Positions 21,192 through 31,949 of a stretch of DNA of 64,000 bases are shown here, in pieces. Both the position numbers and the translations under genes were made by a program. Positions within the stretch are counted from its first letter, which is position 1, and each line of letters begins with the position of its first letter. The stretch covers positions 1,798,001 to 1,862,000 of the forward strand of contig OY730175.1 in NCBI GenBank assembly GCA_963422465.1, read 5' to 3'. Below the pieces are notes generated by a model, which ran no database searches, had not been told where the DNA came from, and saw nothing but the letters and a program-made list of their open reading frames with translations. The DNA is from Lichina pygmaea (Eukaryota; Ascomycota; Lichinomycetes; Lichinales; Lichinaceae).

Positions 21192-21909
21192 TATTTTTAT
21201 TTTTATTTATTTGATTCTTACACTGATAGTAGCTTTTCAGCCATGCAGATCTTCTAGCTAAGAGTGATTTTCTTCAGAAAACTTTTAGAGGAATAAAAAC
21301 TAAAGACTGGGGGTGACTAGAGTGTGACAAGGCAATGGCAGAGCAGAACTTGAGCCTAACTGATTCAGTAACCTTGACCTGACTTGGCTTGAGACTTGAG
21401 ACTTGGATTGATGTACAAGACAAAAGACAAGGAAGGAAGAAAAAGAGAAAAGAAGAGAAGAAGCTGGGGGAGCAGGAGAAGTTCTTATAGGCAGGGGATC
21501 AGGCAAGAGCAGAGCAAACAGGCAACAGTGCAGATGGAACTTCCCAGCAAGGTGTGTGACTTGTGCCAGATATGCAACTGGGCCAGAACTGTGACATAGA
21601 GGATGTAGCAAAAGGAAATCTTGTAGTGACTGGTAGAAAGAAAACTTCTAGATATTAGAGTGTGAATAGTGGAGTTTGAAAGCCAGATTAAACTGGTTCA
21701 GTCTTTTCAAAGACATGAACCAGTATAGAAACTTCTGTAGAAGCTCTGGGTTTGAAATAATAGAAGTGAAATCTTGAGAATTAAAAGGAGCTTGCTGTCT
21801 TTGACTTGAATAAAGAGAGCATGAAGAGGTGATATGTTTCACTGTCTCTTCTGCTTGACCACAGACACATAAAGGGGTAGGAAAATCTGGAACTCCAGCT
21901 CTGAATAGA
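21192..21909 (-). mobile_element. LINE copy L-c, short 3' fragment in S1
   Basis: Only the 3' end of L: the tail, the 3' UTR and the last part of ORF2 (21648-21909, from near the C-terminal Cys/His motif). Flanked by the 13-bp duplication CTTGACAGATATT at 21179-21191 and 21910-21922. A solo B LTR lies within it. Confidence 0.9.
21323..21596. repeat. Solo LTR of Gypsy family B
   Basis: A 274-bp LTR (TGTGACAAGG to CTGTGACA) with the 5-bp duplication TAGAG on both sides (21318-21322 and 21597-21601). No internal region is present, so the original element collapsed by recombination between its LTRs. It matches the B1 LTRs closely. Confidence 0.93.
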
Positions 21910-22153
21910 CTTGACAGATATTAGGTGAGCTATTTCTTGGGAGTTTTCATACATCTTGCAAGGAGTACATCTTAGACAAGTTCTATAAATCTTAGGGGTT
22001 TTTGTGGTAGAATGTGGGGTGAGTCAGATTTGAACTAACAACTAGTTTAGTCAGGTTCTCCAGGCCTGACACCACTAGTTCTGGGTCATGGGTGCCATGT
22101 AGTGGGAAACTCTCACCAGCTTCCCACTACACTATGCCACCCCAGGTTTCTAT

Positions 22154-22282
22154 CATACAAGAAGGTAAAGCTGCAGAAGAGAAATGCAATGCAGGTGGGT
22201 AAAAACATGAAAAGTGACACAAAGTCAGCTGACTTGTCATGTGGTCACATGACTTGGCAGTGCTTGCAGTCTGCCCTGTGAC
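22154..22282. other. Unassigned segment between S1 and A2
   Basis: About 130 bp without a recognisable reading frame. It contains TCATGTGGTCACATGACTTG, which recalls the GTCACGTGAC palindrome region of A LTRs. It may be a decayed LTR or D-element leader, but I cannot decide. Confidence 0.3.
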
Positions 22283-23257
22283 ACTTGTCAAGCTGTGCTT
22301 GCAAGTCTTGATATATTTGCATACTGTGTCAAGCTGGTCAAGTTGGACTTGCCATACTCAATACATATACACACTGTGTCAAGCAACTTCTGGTCAGTTT
22401 TGACAGTCACATGACTTCCTTCTGTGTTGTGCTGCTTGGTACTTCCACTCAGTATTCTGTCTGTTGCTCTCTGTGAGTATATAAGGACTGTGTTCCTTCT
22501 GGGTTATAACACTATCCTTCTTTCTATCTTTTATCATCTTGATGAAACTTGGTCATACTTCTGAAGTCACATGCAACTATTAGCTGAAGACAGCTTGCTA
22601 CTCAGATCTGTGATCAGGATTTTGTATCACCCACTCCCTGCAACTTTTGTGTTCTCTGTGATCAACTGTTCTTTCAGATACTGGGAGAAGACAGCAAATT
22701 GAAATGTGCTGAGTACACTTGTTGTGGGAAGTCTTGTGTCTCTGTGTTCTGGGAGTCTCTGAATATAGTCCAGGATAACTTTTTTGAGGATATAGCTGCT
22801 GAAGAGGCAATATAAGATATACTCTTTGAACAACTCTCTGTGGTGCAAGTCTGTCTTTCTTGGAAGTGGAAGATGTTGGAAGAGACTGAGGTTTATGTAA
22901 GGTAGAAGCTTTGGTGTCTTGTGAAGATAGAGTTGGATGGTGAGAATTTAACTGTGACAGTCATTGACACATCTCTCCTGCAGGCTGAGCTCTTCAGTCC
23001 TACCCCTGCTAGAACTGTTGCAGAAGAAGCTGGCAGTTCTTGAGGTTCTTAAGTGGTTCCCAGGTATTTTCCAAGTCTGGGTATCCTTTCCACTTGATAA
23101 GGTATCACTGACTTTTCTTAGCCAGAATTTGTTTAACTTCAAATTCTTGTTCTTCTTCAAGCTGGTAACAAAATATCATCTGCAAGAGTGTATTCTGGTC
23201 AGCTGGTTTAATCATTAAGATATAAAAGTTTGGATAGACTCTGGCATCCCTTGGTAG
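22283..23257 (-). mobile_element. Gypsy A2 remnant: 3' LTR end and pol 3' end (fossil)
   Basis: Right part of an A-type LTR of the A4 subtype (22283-22511, with the GTCAAGCTGGTCAAG repeats), then the polypurine tract and about 750 bp of internal sequence. That includes a decayed version of the antisense cysteine cluster (near 22630-22740) and the chromodomain end. It stops at GGTAG where B3 begins. Strongly decayed and clearly old. Confidence 0.82.
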
Positions 23258-23530
23258 TGTCACGGTTCTGGCCCAGTTGCATATCTGGCACAAGTCACAC
23301 ACCTTACTGGGAAGTCCTATCTGCACTGTTGCCTGCTTGCTCCACTGTTGCCTGATCCTCTGCCTATAAGAACTTCTCCTACTCCCCCAGCTTCTTCTCT
23401 CCTTCTTTTCTCTTTTCCTTCCTTGTCTTTCATCTTGTACATCAATCCAAGTCTCAAGTCTCAAGCCAAGTCAGGTCAAGGTTACCAAATCAGTTAGACT
23501 CAAGTTCTGCTCTGCTATTGCCTCATCACA
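23258..23530 (+). repeat. 5' LTR of B3
   Basis: A 273-bp LTR (TGTCACGG to CATCACA), the reverse complement of the B1 and B2 LTRs. No tandem palindromic array, unlike A and C. It contains a purine/pyrimidine-biased stretch near 23380-23430. Confidence 0.92.
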
Positions 23531-23588
23531 CTACAAAAAACCTACCCAACCATAACACACTTCACCAAGCCATGTTCATGTCCTTGTC

Positions 23589-25938
23589 ATGTCTCAACAA
23601 CCAGACCAAGCTATACCAGTTGCTAGAAATGACAAGTTCCTTTACAACATGTTTGCAGAGTTCATACAAATTCAAGCTACCAACACTACTCCCAAGTCCA
23701 AGTCTGAACACACTGCTGACACAGATATCTTCAGTGGTGATAGTGGAAACACAGAAATCATGCATGAGAAGCTTGAGAGCTTCATCACATCACTGTCACT
23801 CAAGATGACACTCAACACTGACTGGTACCCCATGGAAATATCGCAGATTACGTATGTCTTTTCACACATGACTGGTACTGCGTAGTCCTACATCTCAGCT
23901 AAGATCACAGCTGGCCAGTACATTGACTGGCACAACATCATCCAAGATCTCCAGAACATCTTCTCTGACCCAGACCCAGAGTTCCTAGCTCAGAGAAAGC
24001 TTATCACCTTATGTCAGGCCAACTGTTCCTTTGCCAAGTTCTTCACAGAGTTCAATCAGTATACTCCACACACAGACTTCAACAACAAGGCCTTGAAGTG
24101 CTATCTTTGATATGCTGTCTCTGAAGAGCTTGCCAAGCAGCTTGTCAGTATCAACCTCAAGGACATCAGCTATCAGAAGCTTGTTGAGGAATGCCAGCTG
24201 TAGGACAACCAGTTACATGCCACTTCTGCCAACTCTTACTGTCCATGTTAAGCATCTCCCACCCAAGCCTCAGTTCCATAGTCAGAGTTTATCAAGCCAG
24301 CCTTCACACCACAGCCACCAAGTCCTACCATAGATCTCAGCCACTCTAAGCTGATGCCAGAAGAGCAAGAACATTACTGAAGCAAAGGTCTCTACTTCTA
24401 CTGTGGGAACCAAAGTCACATCTCTACCTTCTGTCCAGTAAAAAGCATGTTGCCACCACTATAACCACCACTAAGTCTGCCACTGTTAAGACTACTCCAG
24501 AGTCAGAAAACAAGTAGTCCTTGGTCATCATCACGCCCAAGGATATGAAAAAGATCTCCATGTTGGCTATCTATCTCCAGACCAGCAATTAGACAGTAAG
24601 TGCTTGTTTCTTCCTTGTATTCTAGATAGGAAACTCAAGTGCAATACTCTTATTGACTCTGGCTGTTCAGCATTTGGCTGCATTGGTGCTTCCTTTACAC
24701 AATCTCTTCACCAAGAACCTCTCCCCTACCCACGTACATTGCGATTGTTTGATGGCAAGATATCACAAACCACACATCTTGCCAAGACAATCATGACTAC
24801 AGCATATGGTGTGCACCAGGAAGAAGTCTCTCTCTTTGTGTCTCCTGGTCTTCACTATGATGTGATTCTGGGGATACTATAGCTCCAGAAGTACAGGCCA
24901 CATATTGATTAGACAAACACCTCAATCATCTTCAAGTCAGATCACTACTGATCCACATACCTCAAGTCAAACAATAGCTATTAAATCTCTTTGGATCTTG
25001 GAGCCAAGATGTCTGCTGGAAAGCCTCAGGATCCCAAGCCTTTTTCTGCCACGCTAATCCCCATCAATGCTGCCACATTTTCTCTCCTTGCTGCCAAGCC
25101 AGATCACCAGATGTTCAGTATTTCTCTGAGAGATATTGAACAGGTGTTGAAGCCAAAGAAGTGTGTGGATTCTGCCACACTTCTCCCTGCTCAGTACCAC
25201 AAGTTCCTGGACATCTTCAGGAAGGATGACACTGATAAGCTTCCTCCTCTACACCCAGGAGTTGACCACAAGATCAAGATAGAACCAGGAACCCAGGCAC
25301 CCTCTGGACCTCTGTATGGCATAAGTAGAGAAGAACTTGAAGTTCTCAAGAAGTACCTGACAGAGAACCTGAACAAGAGCTTCATTCAAGCATCTTCATC
25401 ATCTACTACTGCACCAGTCCTTTTTGTCAAGAAGCCAGAAGGTGGATTACATTTCTGTGTAGACTACAGAGCACTCAACACTATCACCATCAAGAACTGT
25501 TACCCCCTACCACTGATCCAGAAGATGTTGGACCAGCTTTGCAAAGCTGTGTGGTACACCAAGCTTGACATTGTTGGTGCCTTCAACTGTATCTGGATGA
25601 AGGAAGGTGAAGAATGGAAGACTATGTTCTGCACACACTCAGGCCTCTACAAATACCTTGTTATACCCTTTGGTCTTGCCAATACTCCAAGCATGTTCCA
25701 GAACTACATCAATAATATTTTGGGACCTGACATCCTTGATGTCTTTGGCACTACCTATGTGGATAACATCCTTATCTACAGTCAGACACTCAAGGAACAC
25801 CAGAAGTATGTCAAGCTTGTTCTCAGTCAACTACAAGATGCAAGTCTGCAAGTTGACATCTCCAAGTACAACTTTGAAGTCTATCAAGTCAAGTACCTTG
25901 GCCTCATTATTCAGTCTGCCACTGAAGACAGCCAACCC
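23589..25938 (+). pseudogene. Gag, protease and RT region of B3 (fossil)
   Basis: Gag begins MSQQPDQAIPVARND at 23589 and includes the capsid-like MTLNTDWYPMEISQITYVFS block; a CCHC-like knuckle lies near 24390. Protease near 24650 (CNTLIDSGCSAFG). RT 24991-25938 with GLHFCVDYRALNTITIKNCY and FGLANTPSMFQNYINN. The domain order matches B1 and B2. Broken in several places. Confidence 0.87.
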
Positions 25939-25952
25939 AGATCTGTGAGTAT

Positions 25953-27700
25953 TTTTATTTTATTTTATTTTATTTTATTCTTACACTGATTTAGCTGTAG
26001 AGCCATGCAGAACTTCTAGGTACATGTTTGTTTCTCCAGAAAACCTTTGGAGGAATAAAAACTGGAGCTTGGGAGAGACTAGGGAAAATCTTGTGGAATA
26101 TGCAGTAGCTAAGGAAATTTGTACATGTAGCTATTTGTTAAAACAAACAGTTGACTTGGTAGAGCTTAGAAAGAGAGTTGGTGGGCTAGGTTGAACTGGT
26201 CAAGTCTTTTCAAAGACATAAACCAGAAAAGAAGTTTAGGAAGTAGCTTGGAGGAGAATAAGATAGATGGGAAATCTTGTAGAGGGAATTGGACTTGTTG
26301 TCTTTGGTTTGAAAATTTGTTACAGAAAAAAGTGATGTGTTGGGCTGTTTCTTCTCCAAAACCACATGTGCATAGAGGGGAGTTAAAGTCTGGAACATTT
26401 GCTCTGAAAAGAAAACTGGCCAGTCCTATTCTTGCTGACAGAATTTGAAGAAATAGACTAGACTCAGCTTTTCTCAAATCTTTGAAGATATTGAGGTTTT
26501 TCTTCTGTGGCCTTCTGGTGAACATGTCCCAAATAGCAGAACAATTTCCTCTGCTTACCTGCCATCTGGCTTCCCATTCTTTGTGGAAAACCTTCTGTAG
26601 ACTTTTCTTTGAGAAGTCTTGGTTAGTAGTTAGTTGTTCCAGCCAGACTGTTCTCCAGTTTAGAGAAATAGTTGTCAGAGACTTTGGTGTAGTTCTGAGA
26701 GAAGAAACATAGAGAGAAATTTGACTGTGTAGTTTGTGGAGAAGTGTAGAAGGAGAGTTGGGTAGTGTGTTTGAATAGAAAGATGAAAGAAAACATGCTG
26801 TTCTCAGCTTGAAGTATAAGTCTAGAGGGGGTAGAAATAGTTCTGATTCAAGTAGGAAAATAGGAGTGGCTTTAAAGACACCTCCTATAGTTCTTAAACA
26901 TTTATTTTGGAAAGTAGATAATGAAATAATATTAGAGAGTTTCTTTTGGGGATTGAACCAGACTCCTACTGCATAACTAAGAAGAGATCTTAGTATAGCA
27001 GTGTAGACATGACGTGCTGTTAGGACTGGTAGTCCCCAAGTAGAGTAGGTTGTTCTGGATAAAGCTGAGAAATATTTGGAGGCTTTCTGTGACATGATTT
27101 TTTGGTGTTTTTTCCAGACAAGTTTTGAGTCAAAGTAAAGTCCCAAGATGCGCACTTCTTCTTTTGGTTGAAGTACCACTTCTCCAAGTCTTAGACTGAG
27201 CTGAAGATTGTCTCTTCTTCTTCTAGAAAAATGGAGAAGTTCATACTTTTCAGGTGCAAACTTCATACCATGTTTTCTTGCCCAGTCCTGACATTTGGAA
27301 TGTGTAGACTTCAACTTGAGAAGGTTGCTTTTCAAGGAGGAGGAGAATGCAAGAAGATTAGTGTCATCTGCAAAACCAAGTGCTGAAACTCCTTTCTCAG
27401 GGGTGTGTACAGTATTGTGCAGTTCTGAGATATAGAAAAGAAATAGAATAGGAGAGAAAGGTGATCCTTGAGGGACTCCACAGTATATAGGGAACTGGGG
27501 GGGTTCTGAGTCATCAAACACCAGAGAGGTAGTACGTGAAGTAGTGAAGGAAAAGATCCAGGATACAAACCACTTAGGAATCATTCTCTTAATCAGGATC
27601 TTTCTGAGAACTTCTGGCAAGACTCTGTCATAGGCTCCAGAGATGTCTAGAGAGAGAAGACTAGCAACCATTCCTTCTTTCCAGATCTTTTCTACCTGGG
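25953..27700 (-). mobile_element. LINE copy L-d, 5'-truncated, inserted in B3
   Basis: L element on the - strand with a (TAAAA)n tail at 25953-25978, a 3' UTR and the last two thirds of ORF2. Flanked by the perfect 14-bp duplication AGATCTGTGAGTAT (25939-25952 and 27701-27714). It is nearly identical to L2, with only a few differences seen over 1.7 kb, so both derive from a recently active source. Confidence 0.94.
26166..27700 (-). CDS. LINE L ORF2 fragment (RT onward), open
   Basis: Open from the truncation point to the stop at 26166; the Met at 27671 is internal. It contains SLDISGAYDRV, GVPQGSPFSPILF, GFADDTN, the thumb region with FAPEKYELLHFSRRR, and the C-terminal CTCGFGEETAQHITFFC. 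No RNase H motif seen. The endonuclease and the first RT blocks are absent because of 5' truncation, so it cannot move by itself. Differs from L2 at very few residues. Confidence 0.9.
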
Positions 27701-27848
27701 AGATCTGTGAGTATAGACCCAGCCAAGACTAACACCATCAAGGAGTGGAAACCTCCTGCCAGTCTCAAGGAAGTGCAGAGCTTTATTACCTTTGCAAACT
27801 TCTACCACCAGTTCATCAAAGACTTTGCCAAGCTTGCATCCCCACTCA

Positions 27849-28122
27849 TGTGACAAGGCAATAGCAGAGCAGAACTCAAGCCTAACTGATTCAGTAACCT
27901 TGACCTGACTTGACTTGAGACTTGAGACTTGGATTGATGTACAAGACGAAAGACAAGGAAGGAAGAAAAAGAGAGAAGAAGAGAAGAAGCTGGGGGAGCA
28001 GGAGAAGTTCTTATAGGCATGGGATCAGGCAACAGCAGAGCAAACAGGCAACAGTGCAGATAGAACTTCCCGGTAAGGTGTGTGACTTGTGCCAGATATG
28101 CAACTGGGCCAGAACTGTGACA
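27849..28122 (-). repeat. 3' LTR of B1
   Basis: 274 bp, TGTGACAAGG to CTGTGACA. The adjacent TTACCCCCCTCC is the complement of a polypurine tract. Confidence 0.92.
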
Positions 28123-28320
28123 TTACCCCCCTCCTTCACATAGCAAACTCCTGTGAGCCTCAGGCTGCTTGTGGGCGTAGTTCTGTGGCTGTGGTTTCCT
28201 TGGGTATTTCTTATGGAAGTTGTAGATGGTGTCTTTGGCGTTGTCAAGATGCTCAATAGACTCTTCAGTGGCATCTTCAATTGGCTATCTGGACTATTTG
28301 ACCAGGTACTTGAACTTCTG

Positions 28321-30030
28321 TCAAGACATTGCTGGCTTGGAGTCAAGGATTTCTTCAACCTGGAACTTTTCATCTGTGTCTTGACCAATGACAGAGCCAG
28401 GGTGTTCATTTGATTGGCCAGGGATAAGATTAGCAGGTGTCAGACGTAGAAAGGAAACATGAAAGACAGGGTAGATCTTGAGAGTGTGTGGAAGCTCCAG
28501 ATAGCAGGCACAGCTTCCAACTATCTTCAACACCTTGAATAGTTCAATCCACTTGTTGTCAAGCTTTTCGCATGGGTGGTGTGTTCTGATGTTCTTGGTA
28601 TTCAGTCAAACAAGATCTCCAGTTTGATAGGACAGTGACAGGACTTGATGCAAATTGGCAGTGTGAGCTTGAGCTTCCTGGGATAGTCGGAGTTCAGCTT
28701 GCAACTGTTCCAGAATCTACGTTATTTCTCCAGAGATTTCTATAGTATCTTGGGGCGGCATGGTGTAGCGGGAAGCTGGTGAGAGTTTCCCACTACGTGG
28801 CACCCATGACCCGGAACTAGTGGTGTCAGGCCTGGAGAACCTGACTAAACTAGTTGTCAGTTCGAATCTGACCCACCCCACATTCTGCCACAAAAACCCC
28901 CGAGATTCATAGAACTTGTCTAAGATGTACTCCTCGCAAGATGTATGAAAACCCCCAAGAAATAGCTCACCCAATATCTGTCAAGATCCACAAAACTCTC
29001 ATTACTGTGGTTTTCCTATTTCCCCTACAGGGTTTGGGGTTTTCCCACAGTACGTACACTACAAACCACGGAGTGTACGGTAAATGTGTGAGGTCCCTGA
29101 GTCAAGTCTACCAGAGACAAAAATCCTTCAAGAAGTTCTGCATGGCTTAACAGCCAAATCAGTGTAAGAATCAAATCAAATCAAAAATAGTATCTTGGTT
29201 GCAGGCTTCACTTGTGGGTGTGATGCTGAGCTGTGGATGGAACTCTTTGTTGGCAAAGAACAGTGACATGCCAGAGGAATCAGACTGGAAGTTGTTCTAC
29301 GTGAACTCTGCCAGAGGAAGCTATTGGACCCAGTCATCTTGGAGATAGTTGATATAGGATCTCAGATAGTGTTCAAGCTCCTGATTCTCTTGTTCTGTCT
29401 GACTATCTGTCTCTGGGTGGTGTCCTGAGGATAGTTGTAGCATGATGTCAAGATGGGCACAGAGTGCTTTCCAGAATAAGCTGACAAACTGACCTCCTCT
29501 GTCTGAGACAATACTCCTGGGTAAGCCATGGGTATGGACAATAAACTAGATGAACATCTGGACAAGATGCGAGGTTGTCATCTCAGCATATGGCACAAAG
29601 TGGCATTCTTTGGTGAGACAGTCAGTGATGACCCAGATGTGCTTGGCACCAGGGAAGCAGGCATCTCTTGACTTGGGCAAGTCAGTAATGAAATCCATAG
29701 CCAGATCCTGCCAACATTGCTGAGGCACAGGAAGAGACAGCAGCTCTCCTTGGTGATTACAGGCAGGCTTTGCTTGAGAGCAGACATGACAATTCCTGAT
29801 GTACTGCTATATGATGTTCACTATCTTTGGCCAATAGTACCAACAAGACAGAAGATTATGGGTCTTGGCAATCCCAGTGTGGCTAGCCATTGCTTGGTCA
29901 TAGACTTCTTGGAACAGGTGTAGGTGTAGCTTATTGTTCTCAGAGATCTAGAGTCAGTTCTTGTAGAAGAGACAGTTATTTTCCAAGCTGCAGTCTGAGA
30001 GAGACACTTCTTGACTGTGCCTGACACTAT
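28321..30030 (-). pseudogene. Integrase region of B1 (fossil, split by SINE S2)
   Basis: Recognised by comparison with B2 (46231-47472): zinc-binding N-terminus near 29800-30000, core with DLAMDFITDLPKSRD near 29700, then C-terminal LELPHTLKIYPVFHVSFLR and EEILDSKPA. The last segment aligns with the start of a chromodomain, but the B family protein ends soon after. Broken in several places in addition to the SINE. Confidence 0.85.
28754..29186 (+). mobile_element. SINE copy S2 (tRNA head, LINE-like tail)
   Basis: A 433-435 bp SINE. Head: acceptor-like GGGGCGG (28752-28758) pairing with CCACCCC (28873-28879), an A-box-like GGCATGGTGTAGCGGG and a B-box-like AGTTCGAATC at about 28859-28868, as for RNA polymerase III promoters. 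A body of about 250 bp follows. The tail GTTCTGCATGGCTTAACAGC and CAGTGTAAGAATCAAATC matches the 3' end of LINE L. Flanked by ATAGTATCTTGG (28742-28753 and 29187-29198). B2 shows the empty site at 46652-46663. Confidence 0.9.
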
Positions 30031-30274
30031 CCCTTAGCATCTGTAACACTATTGCCACTGGATCACCTTCAGCAAGGTTGTTATAGGCAGCTTGGATGAC
30101 ATCTGAAAGAGGTGCAGCATCAGGTTCAGTGTCAACTAGTGTAGCTTCTGAACATCTCAGGATCCAGATAGGCTTGACTTGAACCTCTGAATATACAAGA
30201 TTCTTGAGCTTGAGGACAACTTGCTCTATGAAGTCTTGACAGAGATCACTGTCTGACAGGAGGTCTTGGGAATG

Positions 30275-31735
30275 TTAAGTGAGGGTGTCAGCCTTGCACT
30301 GACTGCCTGAACAGTAGCTGATCTTGAAATTGAAGTATGATAAGAACTCACTCCAACAGGCTTGACAGCGGGAAAAGTACTTTGACAACATAAAGTACTC
30401 CAAGTTCTTGTGATCAGAGATCACTTTGACAGGTTCTGGAGATCCTTCAAGCTCTGCTTGCCATTCTTCAAAGGCACGGACAATTGCCAGCAACTCTTTG
30501 TTGTAGATTTCGTAGTTGCATTCTGCCGGCAGGTGGTGGTGTGACAAGAAGGCAACAGGGTGTAGAACTCCTTCATGGTCTGGCTGTGACAGGACAGCAC
30601 CAGAGACGTAGTCAGAAGTGTCAGTCTCAACAACACACTCCTTCTCTAGATCAAAGTGCTGCAGGATAGGTGCAGTGCTGAACACCTTCTTGATACTTTT
30701 GAACAAGCACTACTCTGGGGTTTCCCACTTGAAGACAATATTCTTCTTGGTCAGAGCTGTGAGTGGGGATGCAAGCTTGGCAAAGTCTTTGATAAACTGG
30801 TGGTAGAAGTTTGCAAAGGTAATGAAGCTCTGCACTTTCTTGAGACTGGCAGAAGGCTTCCACTCCTTGATGGCATCAGTCTTGGCTGGGTCCATACTCA
30901 CAGATCTGGGTCAGCTGTCTTCAGTGGTAGACTGAATGATGAGGTCAAGGTACTTGACTTGATGGACTTTAAAGTTACACTTGGAGATGTCAACTTGCAG
31001 GCTTGCATCTTGTAGTTGACTGAGAATAAGCTTGACATACTTCTGGTGTTCCTTGAGTGTCTGACTGTAGATAAGGATGTCATCCACATAGGCAGTGCCA
31101 AAGACATCAAGGATGTCAGGTCCTAAAACATCATTGATGTAGTTCTGGAATGTGCTTGGAGTATTGGCAAGACCAAAGAGCATAACAAGGTATTTGTAGA
31201 GGCCTGAGTGTGTGCAGAACACAGTCTTCCATTCTTCACTTTCCTTCATCTGGATACAGTTAAAGGTACCAACAATGTCAAGCTTGGTGTACCACACAGC
31301 TTTGCAAAGCTGGTCCAACATCTCCCAGATCAGTGGTAGGGGGTAACAGTTCTTGATGGTGATACTGTTGAGTGCTCTGTAGTCTACACAGAAATACAAT
31401 CCACCTCCTGGCTTCTTGACAAAAAGGACTGGTGTAGTAGCAGGTGATGAAGATGCTCAAATAAAGTCCTTGTTCAGGTTCTCTGTCAGGTACTTCTTGA
31501 GAACTTCAAGTTCTTCTCTGCTCATACTGTACAGAGGTCCAGAGGGTGCCTGGGTTCCTGGTTCCATCTTGATCTTGTGGTCAACTCCTGGGTGTAGAGA
31601 AGAAAGCTTGTCAGTGTCATCCTTGCTGAAGATGTCCAGGAACTTGTGGTACTGAGCAGGGAGAAGTGTGGCAGAGTCCACACACTTCTTTGGCTTCAAC
31701 ACCTGCTCAATGTCTCTCAGAGAAATACTGAACAC
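30275..31735 (-). pseudogene. RT and RNase H region of B1 (fossil)
   Basis: RT with FCVDYRALNSITIKNCYPLP, FGLANTPSTFQNYIND and AYVDDILIY, then FITFANFYHQFIKDFAKLAS, and RNase H with [19 protein letters not shown] and [11 protein letters not shown]. Same order as B2. Broken in several places. Confidence 0.87.
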
Positions 31736-31949
31736 CTGGTGATCTGGCTTGGCAGTAAGGAGAGAAAATACAGTAGTATTGATGGGGATTGGTGTGGCAG
31801 AAAGAGGCTTGGGATCCTGAGACTTTTCAGCAGATGTCTTGGCTTCAAGATCTAAAGAGATTGGATAGCTATTGTTTGACTTGAGGTATGTAGATTAGCA
31901 GTGATCTGACTTGAACATGATTAAGGTGTTTGTCTAATCAATGTGTGGC

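Larger units (their letters stand above)
20978..22143 (-). mobile_element. SINE copy S1 (interrupted by LINE L-c)
   Basis: Complement-strand copy of the 435-bp SINE seen intact at 28754-29186. The two parts, 20978-21191 and 21923-22143, also total 435 bp. The tRNA-like head is at the right end, with acceptor-like GGGGTGG and CCACCCC and a B-box-like AGTTCAAATC. The left end is the LINE-like tail in reverse, starting with a T run. Flanked by AGGTTCCTAT (20968-20977) and AGGTTTCTAT (22144-22153), a 10-bp duplication with one mismatch. Confidence 0.85.
23258..27848 (+). mobile_element. Ty3/Gypsy element B3, 3'-truncated (fossil)
   Basis: Family B on the + strand: 5' LTR 23258-23530, gag, protease and RT, interrupted by LINE L-d (25953-27700), then 27715-27848 of RT/RNase H linker. 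It ends exactly where the B1 LTR begins; no RNase H, integrase or 3' LTR survives. The insertion site is in the A2 integrase end (flank GGTAG). Broken in several places. Confidence 0.9.

Noticed and set aside
28153-28413. Antisense frame at the 3' end of B1 (and B2 46063-46323) as a counterpart of the Zn-cluster gene
   Set aside because: No cysteine cluster and no charged helix. It mirrors the end of the integrase frame and looks like a shadow.
28752-28880. Possible functional tRNA gene
   Set aside because: It forms the head of a 435-bp SINE that has target duplications and a second copy. The spacing is too long for a normal tRNA.
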